A stretch of DNA of 64,000 bases from assembly GCA_051294375.1 (NCBI GenBank), contig CM119265.1, positions 26,015,748 through 26,079,747 of the forward strand. The letters run 5' to 3'. Every line of letters starts with the position of its first letter. Positions within the stretch are counted from its first letter, which is position 1. Made by a program: the position numbers and the translations under genes. This DNA is from Paraspadella gotoi (taxonomy: Eukaryota; Chaetognatha). Positions 35,426 to 48,347 of this stretch are shown in pieces. The notes below the pieces were generated by a model. The model was given only the letters and a program-made list of their open reading frames with translations, was not told where the DNA came from and did not search any database.

Positions 35426-38400
35426 TTCAAGGATGACATTCAAAGTAACTGGGGGCTGATCCATTCGGTTTCATTCTTTTGCAATACAACATTGTTCATA
35501 CAATCCTTCTATCGATGGCGGCGTACGAATTATCCTCCCTGCCCGGCGTTCTATCAAGTAATTTAATGAAGGGTAGTTCAGAGATGCTTCTCTTTATTTA
35601 AGCCGCTGATGCAATAGCAATCGGGGTCGGGTTCATCCTCCAAACCAGAACGGAACCAACATACAGTCGTGAGCGAGGGGACAAAAACAGTTAGTGGCCC
35701 TCGTGACGCAGAAAGGTGGAATCAAATTTTAAAAATAAAAAGCGGAGGAGACACCCGACGACGACGACACGAGAAATACGACGAAGACGACGATATGACC
35801 TGGACGAATGACGAAATTCGGATTGGCGACCGATTGCGGATGATGACAGAACGATGACAATTACGAGAAATGATGACTAAGGGCGGATGACGAATGATTA
35901 GGCGAAGATGAATGCATACAACGACGACCGTCACAAGACGACGATGTTTGTCGGACGACGACGGACCCGACTGACCCGTTGAAGATAATAGAAACGGGGG
36001 GAATGATGAAAATAAAATACACGAATTAACGGACAAATACCGGACAAAAAGTTACGGAACGCTCGAACCGAAGGGTGCAAGGCGACCATCCACGAAAGAA
36101 ACAGAGAAACCGACACGACGAAGAAAGTAAGAAAGAAATAAAACCACCCCAAATGCGCGGCTAACGGATGTGCTGACTGGAGTTTGCAGCCAAAGATCCA
36201 GATGCTTTTCGCTCTAGAGACATGAAAACAAAAGGTCTATGTTGGGGGGGAACTAATTTGCATTACAATAGTATTGTAATTTAACTGTAAATATAATTAG
36301 AAAAAATGATTTCCCTTTTTCGAAGAAACCACTGAACGAACTGGTTATACTTCTCGCATTTGAAATTTTAACGGCACAGTGTTCATTGTCTTATGATGGT
36401 ATCACTGATGATTGACCCAAGATGGTGATTCGTGATTTAGTGTATCACGACGTCTTCTGTGAAAATTTTTCGGTAGAGAAATGCGAGTTTACAAAAAAAA
36501 CTTTGTCAACTTAAGTTTAATGACCGACACATCACTGACGCTAAATGGTGAATTGTGGGTGACGTGGATTTATTGGTCCGTGCATACGCGAATTTATCTG
36601 ATAACTTTCGAGTTCAACTAAAAGAGCAACAACGACAAACGACAACGTAACGCAGGTCCTACAAAAAAAGGCATTGAAACGAAGTACGTTCCCGGACGGA
36701 CGACGACGACGACGACGACGCTACTTGGTTTCTACTCTGTTTCGATCTGCATCACCAATCGAGGAGGGGAAAAATGCGTTGAGCCCGAGGAGAAGGGAGT
36801 AAAGGTAGGGAAAGAGAAGAGAGGAATATGAGAGGCAGGAAAGGCATGAAAGAGAAGCAGCGGAGGAGGATACAAGGACATGCTAAGGAAAGGTGAGAAA
36901 AAGAAGAAGAAAAAGAGGAGAGGAAGCAAGAAAGCATAGGAGACCAGCCCGACAGAGAGAAAGAATAGGAGGAAAGTCATCACATCTCAACTACTATATC
37001 AGGAGAAAGACGGAAATCGGAAGAGGGGAAAGGAAGGAAAGAGAGGAGAAAGAGGAAAAGTTGGAAAAAAGGAAAAAAGGGAAAAAAAGGCAGGGTGGAA
37101 AAGGATGAAAAAAAAGAAGAGGAAAAGGAACAAAACTAGAGAAAGGAGAGAATGGAAAGAATGATAAAAAAAAAATGCAGAAAACGGTTTCGAAAAAGAC
37201 AAGGACTGAGGAGGACGGAAATTGGAAACGAAGAAAAGAAAAACTAATACAATTAAATAAGAAAAAAAAAAAAAAGAGAGGAAAAGGAAAAGGAAGGCGA
37301 AAGCGATAAACGGACGAAAAAGGAAAGGGAGAAAAAAAAAAAAAAGAAAAAAATGAGAGAAAAAGGAAGTTTTTAAAGGATGAAGAAAAGAAGAGGAGAG
37401 ATAAAGTCAAAGCGTGGGTGGTTTTCACTGTTAAGATCAAGACTAACCGGACCACGCCACCGCGGGCCTCGGATTTACGCTTATATTTATAGTGAAGCAC
37501 CAGTATGCGTGTTTGGTAACAATAATCACCTCTAGAAACGGGACAGCACTTCTTACCATGATTTCTGGCAATTAGACAGGGAAAAAAGAAAAGAGGAGAA
37601 AAAGGAACAGGAGGGCGAAGAAAAAGGAGAGAGATGAAGAGGAAGAATAGAGGGACAGCACAGCACAGGAACGAGGAGGGAAAGAGTCAGGAGAAAAAAG
37701 CACGAAGAGAGACAAGAAAAAAAAAAGGTAAAGGGAAAAGGAAGGAAGAGAGAAGAGAGCGATAGTAACTTTAGAGCTGAGCTAAAGAAAGGAAATTTAA
37801 AAAGAAAATTTATAATGATTATTTTTTTACGAGCAAGAGAGAAGAAGACTAAGTGAAAGAAAAAGACTCACATCTTAAGTTTAAGTCAGGGAACAAAAAT
37901 ACCAGAAGGAAACGAGATTTAAATAAAGTTAACCGAGACGGCACGAGGGAGAAGAGAGAGAGATGTGACGGAAGAAAGGACAAAAACTAAGGAGAGGAAA
38001 ACATGAGAGAGGGGGAGGGAAAGAGGGAAAAGGAGAACAAAGCGCCGAAAACAAGAGGAAGAGAAGGCGAGGAGAGGAAGAAAAAAGAAGAGGAGAGGGG
38101 GGAACGGGAAAAGAGAGAGGGAGAAGCGAGACGAGCGAGGAGTAATGAGAACGGAAAAAGAAGAGAGAGAGAAGAGAGAGGCGGAGAGACGAAGAAGAAC
38201 AGAGGAGACCATGAGGAGAGTCATATAAGAGAGCCGAAACGTGATGAGAGAGAGAGAGAGAACCATGGACGGGACTTCGTAGATGAGCAGAGAGAGAGAT
38301 GGAAGCATAGAGGCGGGGACGATGAGGAGATAGAGATGAGAAGCGCAGAGAACGAGAGAACTTGAAAGATGTGAATGAGAGATGAAGAGTCGATGAAGCG

Positions 38401-41186
38401 CGGGAGAACGGAGAGCAGGAGACGAAGACGAAGCCGGCGAGAGGAGAGAGAACTGAGAGAGGAGCGGAACGAGAAGACAGACATAGAGGGGGAAAAGAGA
38501 GATGTCTAACAGGGGACACGAGATAAGATGTACTTATAATATATGAGCAAACATCAGAAGAATTACTAAAAGTTAGAATACCAACAAATTCGTCGCCATG
38601 ACCGACGATTTTATTATATTATTGGACTATATGAACTAAAAATAATAATGAATCTGAGCAACCGCCATCAGCAATACAAAAAAAACACAGATCTAAATAT
38701 TACGGTCTGACCCGCAACGCCCGACTCAGGCAGATAGCCAAGACCGCTGCCTCCACCCGCATAGCTCCCACAACGCTCGTAGCCTGCACGAGCTCCAGGC
38801 CCCGCCAACCGACGCGCGTTTCCGTCTCGGGCAGAGCTACGTCCTGCCTTTTACGGAAAGGCCGTCGTTGACAGGAAAACAGCGCATTTCCGTTTGGAGC
38901 ATCTGATTCCTTTTTGCCATTCTACAAGCGAGCGGACGAAATCCACATACCAAAACTTCACAACGAACTTCACAAAACAATCACTACACTTCTCCCGTCC
39001 GTGACCGTCCGTCGTCGTCGCCAGAAGAAGCATCCGATTGCAGCTAGCAGAGTGATCCCGGATGAGCATTCACTCTTCTTTTTTTGTCTCTTCACGATCC
39101 TCACCATTCACTATTCTCCACTTATGCAATTGTTTTCACAACCTGCGTGTTGGTCAGGTGGTCATGATTCCCCTTCAGATTTTTACCCACCGTTCACAGC
39201 CCAAACTAGAGCGACTCACATCTTCAATCTCGAACACCGCAAATTCTTATCTCTCTCTCATCTCTCTCCTCTCTCTCTCTTGCTCTCTCTCTCTCTCTAC
39301 TCTCTCTCTTTCCTCTCTCTCTCTGGTTTTAAAATTTCAACTTTAAAAAAAAAAACTTTAAAAATTTTAAAGATTTATTTAGTAATTTTACATATCCTTT
39401 TGTTAATCACGAATCTCAGATAAAACTAAAAACCAAAAAAAAACAGAACAATAAACATAACAAAACCCGAACAAAACGAAAACAAAACGCAAAACAAATG
39501 GTTTGAGCAAACAAATGATCGGATCTGCCTACGATAATTAATTAATTAATTGATTAATTAATAATTTAATTAATAGATTAACTATTAATTAATTAAAGAT
39601 TAATTAATTAATTAATTTAATTAATAGGATTAATTATAAATTATATTCAGCTTGTCTTCATCGATGTCCTTTATTAAATTGAGTTTCAGGACAGTTATTA
39701 AATGTTTTATTTACATTTATCAAAACAAACAAATAATCCTCTAATTAATCGAAGCCAGGCGGCGCACAAGTCCCGTCCTGTTCTCGATTTTTTTTTCGGT
39801 TTAGCTTTCTGCGTCTCGCTTTTTTGCAATCATGGCACTTTCTGAAAGTGTGTGATATCATAGGGAGTTGAATTTTCATATGATGGCTTCTAAATCATCA
39901 AGATTCTTTTACAAATTCTCATGTTTCAGTACAATATTGTTATTTGTTTATGTGTTTATTTACCAAAACAAAAAACGTTTTTTAATTTTCTATAGCGCTT
40001 CTCTCTCTCTCTTTTCTTCCGCACTGCTTCTTCTAAAAAGAGTTCCGCTCTGCCTTTTGCGTCCTGTGTCAGCCTATCTTTTCTCTCTCTCCTCTCTCTC
40101 TCTTCTCTCTTTTTTTTTTTACAAAAAATTTTTTTAGATATAAGTGCGGCTTCACTATATAATATATATAAAAACGATTGTATATTCAGGGCTGCGAAAC
40201 CCGGGTTTCCTTTGGTTTATTAGTTACAATAGCTCACGCTACGTGCCGGTTGCTTCCTATATAGTACGGCCTGATTTCTATGTCAGAGTAGAAATTTGCT
40301 CTAGAGGGCTTCTCTCATCTCTCTGCTCATCTTTTAATTATTTTTATATATGTTTTCTTTCTCTTTTTCTCGTCAGCGGCTCTCTCTCTCTCTCTCTTTT
40401 TCCCTCTCTTCTTCTATGTCTCTCTTGTCTCTGCTTGTCTGTTTTGTCTGTTTTTGTCCCTATCTGTCCGATTTCTTCATTATTTTGTTTTTGAAAAATT
40501 CTCGATTATTTTTTTCCTTCAAAAAAGGCTTTTTTATGTATTTCCATTTATTTCTTCTTTTTCAAATACAAAATCCCATATTTTCATCCGAGATTTTCGC
40601 TGGAATTTATTCTCTTTCTTTCTCTCCTCTCTCTTCTCTTTCCCTCTCTCTTCTTTCTTTCTCTCTCTCGTCTTTTCTTTCTTCTCTCTCTCTCTCTCCT
40701 CTCTCTCGTCTCTCTCTCTCTCCTCTTTCTTCTCTCTCTCTCTCTCTCTCCTCTCTCTTTCACTCATACACGCATATTTGTTTGTTTTATTGACATCATC
40801 CGCCATCAATGAATGACAAGTCCATCGCATCCAATGTTAATGACAATCCATCGCCATCACTGAATGACTATCTCACAGCAGTGAATGACTATATCGCATC
40901 AATAATTGATTATCAATCGAATCAATAATCAGATTCCATTACATCAATACATACTATTACATTCGAATCAATTGGTATTACCTCAATCAATTTACTAGTA
41001 CATCAACAATTCGTATATCGCATGATTCCATTCGTTTTTTTCCGGTTATTCTTTTTCCATTAATTTTCTATGGATAGCTGGGCTCTGGCTCGATCTTGAG
41101 TCTTTAGTTTTTTTATTTATGTCGTCCTCTCTTCTCTCTCTCTCTCACTTCTCTCTCTTTCTCTCTCACTCTCTCTTCTCTCTCTC

Positions 41187-41221
<35 letters not shown>

Positions 41222-43235
41222 TTTATGCAATAGCGACGAAACCTTATGCTTTTAAGATTTATTTTTTTAACTTGCATCATTTTTTCAACTTGCATAATTT
41301 GATCAACTTGCATTCCGTCAAAACTTGTATATCTAGCTTCTTCACTCACTTTCCTACCGGCTCACAAAAATTTGCATCTCAAATCTCATCATGGGTTAAC
41401 AATAAATAAAAAAAGATTTCAAGTAAATGCTTGACTCATATTTTTTTCATTTAAAAACTCATTGTTCCACTGGTTACGTGTTCCACTTGAAACTATATCA
41501 AGCTTGTTCATAACGTTTTCCTACCCACACACAAAATTTCACTCAATCTTATCCATCCAATTATTGATACATTGGAGGTATTTTATTGGTTGAAATAAGG
41601 AAAAGATTTTTAGTAAATCGACTTATGTTTTTTTCATTTTAACTAATTTCCACTCATACGACTTCCATCGAAATTTTTATATCCAGCTTTATCAGCACAC
41701 TTTCTACCCCCCACACAACAAAATTTAATTCCAATCCAACCAGCAATCACGGAGTTATTGGGAGCTTTCTTGCGCTAAGATGGGCACGGATGGATGGATT
41801 GATTGACTAACTTAATTAATTATTGATTAACTTTATTTACTAAATTGATTAAATAACTGAATTAATTATTTGATTTATTAATACATTCCTGCAGATACAT
41901 TTAATATAAAGGAAAAAGACAGCAGAATCAATTAGTAAACAGGTTTTTGTTTTTTCCATTAAACTCAATTTCCACTCAAACTATGTCCATCGAAACTGAT
42001 TTCCTTGTTCAATCACACACTTTCTCTACCCACATACAAAATTCCAAGCGTCAATCAGTCCCACTCCACTCATGAGCAATTGTGTTGTTCAAATAAGTGA
42101 AATGATATTTTTTTTTTTTTTCTCCATTTAACTCATTTCCACATCGGACGATTCATCGAAACTTTAAGTATCCAGCTGCAATCACACACTTACCTATCCA
42201 CACACAAATTTCATTTAAATCCATCCATCCAATCACGAGTTAATGGTGTTTTTTGCTAAGGTGGGACGGCACGGGACGACGCACGGAACGCCACGGACGG
42301 CGGCACGACGGACGGACGGACAGGACAGGTAGGCTGGAGACGTTATTACCGGAACATCATTTTTTTTCAATAATTTATCATTAATTCGAGTGTTACTGAC
42401 ATGATTTATGAAGATGCTGTGCCGACAATATTGAGGGGGCGTTCGGGACCGACGGACCGAAAAGTTGAGTTTATAAAAAGTGCAGGTTTATAGAGTACGC
42501 GGATCTGCCTGATAGCAGATCCGATAAAAATACAAAACAAACTAAAAAAAACAAACAACAAACAAAACCCAAACCAAAACTTCTCCAAGAAACTTCCTTC
42601 TTTCCCGCAGGACGGAAATCATGAGACCGGTCATAGATTATCTAGTTAAGCCTCTGCACACCGAGGTTTAATCGCCCCGCCGTTAACCTTCAACCACCCC
42701 GAGGCCTTAATCATTTCGTGTCGTTTTATTGGAACAGAAAGAAAAAGAACGTTTGCGACTTCGTTAAACATTTTTTGGTATTGCCACTGTTGCCAGTGCT
42801 GCGTCGGTCTTCATCCTCCATAATAGTTGTCTGTTCGTCGTCGTCGGTTATTCGTCGTCCGTTCGTCATCTTTCATAATTGCGAAATGTCGTTGTCGTTT
42901 CGTCGTTCTCGTCGTCGTCCCGTGTCGTCGTCGGTCTTCGTCGTCGTCGTCAGGTCCGGTTCGTCTCTCCCCAAATTCTGCTTTTTTTTCGCTGACGACA
43001 GCAAATTTTGACCGATTCGTCCGTTTGTCAAAGAGAATCCCCTCCCGAGATGGAGAAAGGGAAACCTCGTCGTCGGTCGTTCTTCTGTTGTCGTCGTCAT
43101 CCTAGTCGTCGTCATGTTTTTCGTCGTCGTCATCTATCGTCGTCGTCGTCGTTTGTCGTCGTTCATCCTAGTCGCTCGTCATGTTCGTTTCGTCGTCGTC
43201 GTTTGTCTTCGTCATCCTCAGCTCGTCGTTCCTGT

Positions 43236-43266
<31 letters not shown>

Positions 43267-43945
43267 CCCTTCTCGTGCCTTTATCCTGGCATTTCTGTGA
43301 TTGTCATTCGTCATAATTCCAGTCGAGGGATAAAATTGGGTGATTGCACAGAAAAATTCGCAAATGGGGCGGTTGGCCTTCAGTTGTTATGGGGTCTTGA
43401 TTTGAGCTTTATTGCAATAAAAAGAGTTCACGTAATACTTTGGCTCAAAGTTATTAGTGATCACGTCAACTGGCTTTGATAACCGAATAGAGTTAAAATG
43501 TTTAAATCAGAGTTTAAAAGGTAATGAGGCTATGAGAAAAACTAATTTTTTTAGTAGAGAAGATTGGACTTTTATGGAAAAAAACTTTACTAGTTTACAA
43601 CTTTAGTTATATTGTTAGTTTATCTATTGCTTCTTTGTATTCTTTTATTCATCTATCTATTCTATCTATCATATCTTATCTATCTATCTATCTATTCTAT
43701 CTATCGATCTACTATCATCTATCTATCTTTCTATCTAGTCTATCTATCTGTTCTGTCTATTATCTATTCATTTGTTCTTATTCAATATTTCTCTTTTTTT
43801 TCAGATAAAAGTAGGGATTCTTGTTTTCCACAGATGGCCGGATTTTTCCCCCTTAGATCGAAGCTTTTGATTCGACAGAAAAAATTTCGCGGGAATGAGT
43901 GGAAAAAGCCGCGAGTCAGGCAAAACAGAGAGAGAGGAGAGAGAG
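35426..43945. repeat. Triplicated locus, noisy version (C)
   Basis: Apparently exact repeat of version B at +8544, including its errors. It holds second copies of the candidate 3.0 kb insertion (39518-42525) and the 168-base tandem array (41264-42264). It continues past B's end into GA-rich sequence up to a 25-N gap at 44094-44118. Confidence 0.9.
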
Positions 43946-44159
43946 AGAAAGAGACGAGAGAGAGAGAAGAAGAGAGGACGACGAGCGAGAAGAGAAGAGA
44001 GAGAGACGAAGAGAGAGAGACGAGAGAGATGAGAGGAGAGAGATGAGATGAGAAGAGAGAGAACGATGAGCGAGCGAGGGATGAGGAGAGAGANNNNNNN
44101 NNNNNNNNNNNNNNNNNNGAGAGAGAGAGAGAGAGAGAGAGATCTCGGCTCAATCTTCA

Positions 44160-44740
44160 AGTAATTCCACCAACACGCCTCAATTTACCACTTTGAAAAC
44201 CACCTCTTTGAAAACCACCTCTTTGAAAACCACCTCTTTGCTCCCGCCCTCTTTATCCTTCCCGCATATATTCCATTTGGCTGCCTCACCGCCTCACTGC
44301 CTCACTCCATCATTGAGGTGAGTAAAAGAATGGCGGGCCCCTCCGAAATTTTGAGATGGCCCCTAAAGGACAAAATATTCCTAATTTTGACATAGAGTAT
44401 AATGAATAAAGCTTTCATGATTCTCTTTATTCTGCTTCTTCATGGAGTAACAATTTTATATTATTAAATTATTAATTAACATTAAATTGATATAATAATA
44501 GATTAAGTTAATTTAAAAAAAATTAAATCTATTCTTAATTTTTGTAATTTTTTTTATCTTAATCCTTATAGTGAAGCCGTGGATAAACATATTTGTTTAT
44601 TTATTTTAATATGATTTATATATCTTAAAAACTCTTCTCTGAGCCCCCCCTATGAGCCCGTACTTTACAAGCCCCTGCTCCCACCTCACCCCCGAACCTC
44701 ACCCTCCCTCCATTCACAACAACAACAACAACAACAAAAC
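44160..44740. other. Spacer with a 15-base tandem repeat
   Basis: 44186-44240 has about three and a half copies of the unit CTTTGAAAACCACCT. A GAG|GTGAGTAAAA donor-like sequence on the + strand at 44316 is not preceded by a convincing exon. 44330-44680 is AT-rich between GC-rich edges (GGCCCCT... and ...GAGCCC), possibly a small element. Confidence 0.5.
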
Positions 44741-44744
44741 TCAC

Positions 44745-45156
44745 TGGAGGATGTTTCTGTTGTGAAGGCGATCATTTCTCTGCAGACGCCGACGACGGAG
44801 GCCGAGGTGGCGCTGGCTGCAGCCTGGGCCGCCGCCGCAGCCGCCGCCGCGTTCGCCGCTCCGTTCTCCGCCGCCGCCGCCGCCGCGTTCGCCGCAGCCG
44901 ACGAGGCTTTGTCGTCGTTGTTGTCGTGGCACTCGGGAGAATCCAGCGGGGACGAAGACGACGAAGAAGAAGTCGAACAAGGAGACGGAGAATTGTTGTT
45001 GTTGTTGTTGTTGTTCTGATTGTTGCGGTTTTGGTCGTTTATGTTTCGGGCGACGTCGCTGCGGTTTTGTGTCGTCGTCGTCGTTGTTGTCGTCGTCGTG
45101 GAAGAATGTTGTTGTTGTCGTTGTTGTTGGCCCCGGTTGGTGATCAGGTTTAGAAT
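44745..45156 (-). CDS. Internal exon, polyN/S/A-rich protein
   Basis: Reverse-strand exon with acceptor CCCTTCCCAG before 45156 and a perfect consensus donor A|GTGAGT after 45745 is not meant; the donor G is at 44744. It starts in phase 0 as ILNLITNRGQQQRQQH, then a Thr run, QNRSDVARNINDQNRNN, an Asn run, SPSPCSTSSS, PLDSPECHDNNDDKASS, long Ala runs broken by N and E, and ends SASVVGVCREMIAFTTETSS plus one base (137 codons, phase 1). Such homopolymer-rich stretches are usual in arthropod transcriptional regulators, but no DNA-binding domain is visible, so no function is assigned. The + strand Leu/Ala frame here is the shadow. The upstream (CT)n serves as its pyrimidine tract. Confidence 0.7.
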
Positions 45157-45179
45157 CTGGGAAGGGATGGAGAGACGCG

Positions 45180-45204
45180 AGGAGAGAGGAATGAGAGAGG
45201 AGAG

Positions 45205-45248
<44 letters not shown>

Positions 45249-45262
45249 GAGAGAGAGAGAGA
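45180..45262. repeat. (GA)n microsatellite
   Basis: GA-rich with GGA interruptions. On the reverse strand it is a CT tract ending about 25 bases before the acceptor of the exon at 44745-45156. Confidence 0.9.
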
Positions 45263-45579
45263 AATTAGTATTCTAAAAAAGGAAAAGCGAAAACGTCTCC
45301 AAAAATCTCAGTTGTTTCAAAATTTTTTCTCCCAAATTATCTTTTCTGTTTCGTTTTTTTTTGTCCCTCGAATTCTTGTTTCGCTTCGACGCGAAAAAAA
45401 CAAAAACACAAAAAACAAAGAAAAAAAAAACGAAACGGGAATTTCAAGATGTTGCGCTTGAGAAACTTTCTTTTCATGTGATCGCTCCCCAACATCATCA
45501 TTGGGACAATAGGACATCCTATTTTCATGTATTAACCAAAACGATTCAGTATTTCACGAGCTATTCGCATAGAAATCAA
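45263..45579. other. Intronic spacer
   Basis: T-rich then A-rich low-complexity sequence. No gene is seen on either strand. Confidence 0.5.
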
Positions 45580-45665
45580 AGAGGGGGGCAGACAGACAGA
45601 CGGAGAGACAGACTAATCGACCAGACCGACCAAGAAGTGACTTATATAGATATACACCGCGAGAA
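45580..45665 (-). mobile_element. MITE remnant
   Basis: Carries the GACAGACAGACGG, GACCAGACCGACCAAGAAGTGACTTAT order of the reverse-strand family and a degraded CCGCGAGAATCCGCG palindrome. Terminal repeats are not preserved. Confidence 0.45.
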
Positions 45666-45744
45666 TCCGCGTCCCTTTCCTCCTTTTATGACTCCGAGTT
45701 TCTTGTCTCTTGCCACCAATGCTTGTCTCTTGTCCCTGGTCCCT

Positions 45745-46733
45745 TGTAGCAGGTCCCTCGCCTCCTTTTCTAAGCCCCGAAGTTCATATTTAATCTTTGT
45801 AATTTCATCTCTTCCCCTCTTTGTATTCCTCTTTACTATTCCCTTGTTTTTCATTCCCCTCTTTTCCATTCCCCTATTTTACATTCCCCTCTTTTCCATT
45901 CTCCTCTTTTCTATTCGTTTCTTTTCCATTCCCCTCTTTTCCATTCCCCTCTTTTCTAGATAAGAGAGAGATGGGGAATTGAAAAGAGATCGGAAAAGAG
46001 GGAATGGAAAAGGAGGGAAATTGAAAAGAGGGGAATGGAAAAGAGGGGAATATTAAAAAGAGGAATGAAAAGAGGGAATGGAAAAGAGGAAATGGAAGGA
46101 AACGATGGAAAAGAGTGGGAATAGAAAAAGAGGGGAATGGNNNNNNNNNNNNNNNNNNNNNNNNNCAAGAGGGGCAAGGGAAAAGAGCAGGCGAATAGGA
46201 AAATATGGAAATAGAAAAGAGGAGGAATGAAAGACTGGAATGGGAAAAGAGACTGTGAATATAAAAAGTGGGCGGAATGGAAAATAGGGAATGCGAAAAA
46301 AAACGATATGGAAACAAAAGCGGGAATGTTAAAAGCAGCGGGAATTGGAAAGAGAGAATTCGGAAAAGAGGGAATGGAAAAGGAGGATAAAGGAGAATTG
46401 GAAAATAGGGGAATGGAAAAGAGAATTAAAAAGAGGATGAAGAATTGGAAAAAGAGGGAAATGGAAAAATCGATATAGATGGAAGTAGAAAAAGAGGGGA
46501 ATGGAAAGAGAATGGAAAGAGAATTGGAAAAAGGGAAAGAGGATGGAAGAACAAGAAAGTGAAAGGGAATGGAAAAGAGGGGAATTGTAAAATAGGGGAA
46601 TGGAAAAGAGGGAAGTGAAACAAGGGAATAGTAAAGAGGAATACAAAGAGGGGAAGAGATGAACTAAACAAGATATTAAATATGGGGGAACTTTCCGGGC
46701 TTAGAAAAGTGCGAGGCGATGGGACCTGATCTC
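45745..46733. repeat. Palindromic minisatellite (CATTCCCCTCTTTTC)n
   Basis: 45745-45957 is pyrimidine-rich with a 15-base unit. 45958-46733 is its reverse complement, purine-rich and longer. Unique words mirror as well: CAGGTCCC.TCGCCTC, TTTTCTAAGCCC, CATATTTAAT, TCATCTCTTCCCCTCTTTGT and ACTATTCCCTTGTTT all recur inverted in reverse order. A 25-N gap lies at 46141-46165. 46734-46800 returns to the pyrimidine orientation. Confidence 0.85.
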
Positions 46734-46859
46734 CTCTTCTTCCTCTTTTCCATTCCCCTCTTTTCCTCTTTTCTAAAATTCCCTTTCTCCCCAACGCTTC
46801 CTTCTTCCTTCGTCTCAGACAAGAAGGAAAAATTGAAAATTGAATTTGTCTCATTTTGA

Positions 46860-47744
46860 AAAAAAATATTTTTTTTTCCAGTTTAGGAAACGAGCGGAGG
46901 TTATGGAAAAAGATTTTCCTTTTTCGTTTAAAATGACATCACCATTTCCTGTTATTTTCCATTTTATTCTGGGAAAAGGAGAGAAGAGAGGGGAGGGAGA
47001 GAGAGTGAGTGAGAGACGGAGAGGAAAAAGAGAGAGAGAGACACACACAGTGTGTGACCGTGAGAAAAACAAACACTGTGGAGAAGTGTTTGGGAAACGT
47101 CTCTCTCTCTCTCTCTCTCTCTCTCACGCTCTCCGTGAAAATGGGAATTTTCTTTTTTTTTCACTTGTCACGAATGTAGTTTTTTTTCACGCGGTCGTCG
47201 TGAAGCAATTTCTTGCAAAGGCAACCAACGAGGAGAAAATTGCAACGTCAGTAGCGATTGCCTCCTTGCTGTTTAAAGGAGACAAACGATGACAATTTTA
47301 ATTTGACTCTGGTAAATAAGGTAAGCAAGTAAGAGGTCACTTTTGTTTGCTTGGTCGTTGGCCTGTTTGCTTGGTCAGTTGGTCAGTTTTCGTTACTCCC
47401 ATTTCAATGTTTGATCATATCTGGTTTCGCCGATTCCTCGTTCGACTTTGACGGACCGAATTTTCTCTGGCTTTTATGTAATACAGGTAAAAAAGTAAAA
47501 AAGTAAAAAAGTTCTTATTTCAACATACATTATTTTCTTTTATATATATCTAACGAGAATTGTAACATAATTAGCGACTAACCCGCATTTCGAGCACTAC
47601 TGTTGTTTGTGATCTATCGATTTTCATGTTTTTTTGATTTAAAGTTTTAAAAGTTGACTAATTCATTTGTTTTTGTCATCTTAATGTCGTTGAACGCATC
47701 AATCTTGTAAATATACGTCACGTTATTAATGTCGCTTCAGTAAG
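46860..47744. other. Spacer, no gene seen
   Basis: (GA) and (CT) tracts near 47000-47125, small hairpins such as ACACACACAGTGTGTG (47041-47056), then AT-rich unique sequence. Confidence 0.5.
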
Positions 47745-48062
47745 TTAAATCTGTCAGTGAAGTAGGTCAAGTCAGCCAAGTCAGTCAATTCAGATTAGCC
47801 TCTTAAGTCATTTAACTATGCGAAGACTCTCAAGACATTCAAGTCAATTAGGTCTGTCAAGTTGAATAAGTCAGTCAAGTCAATCAAGTCATCTAAGTCA
47901 ATTAAGTCATTCAAGTCAAGTCATCCCAGTCAATTCGGTCTGTCCAGTCAAATAAGTCAGTCAATTAAGTCATAAAAGTCAGTCAAGTCATCCAAGTCAT
48001 CCAAGTCATTTAAGTCATTCAAGTAAAACAAGTTAGTCAAGTTAGAGAAGTTAGTCAAGTTG
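47745..48062 (+). repeat. AAGTC-type minisatellite
   Basis: Over 40 imperfect copies of short units built on AAGTCA, AAGTCAGTC and AAGTCATCC. Confidence 0.85.
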
Positions 48063-48347
48063 GAACATGTTACTTCTCAACCGCGTGAGGTCGCCTCGTC
48101 TCAGATAAACAAACATAAAAAAAACCCCAACTTTTTCTCGAAGGCAACTTTGGCTTCTTCTTTGGCCTTTTGGGTTTTTTTTGGCGAAAGAAAAACAAAA
48201 GCGCAACGAGTTTTGACGATCGAAGTTCAGATGTCGCTTTCGGTTCGCGATATAGACAATGATTAGCCGGAACTTGCTCAATGCTCTGGTCAATAGTACT
48301 GAGAAGTAAAGAATGGATAACTGAATTACAAAAAAAATTGACTCAAG

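Noticed and set aside
44316-44330. Strong plus-strand donor GAG|GTGAGTAAAA
   Set aside because: No acceptor-bounded open frame with protein-like content leads into it.
44762-45019. Plus-strand Ala/Leu-rich frame
   Set aside because: Opposite strand of a minus-strand exon that has matching splice sites and phase; the plus frame has none.
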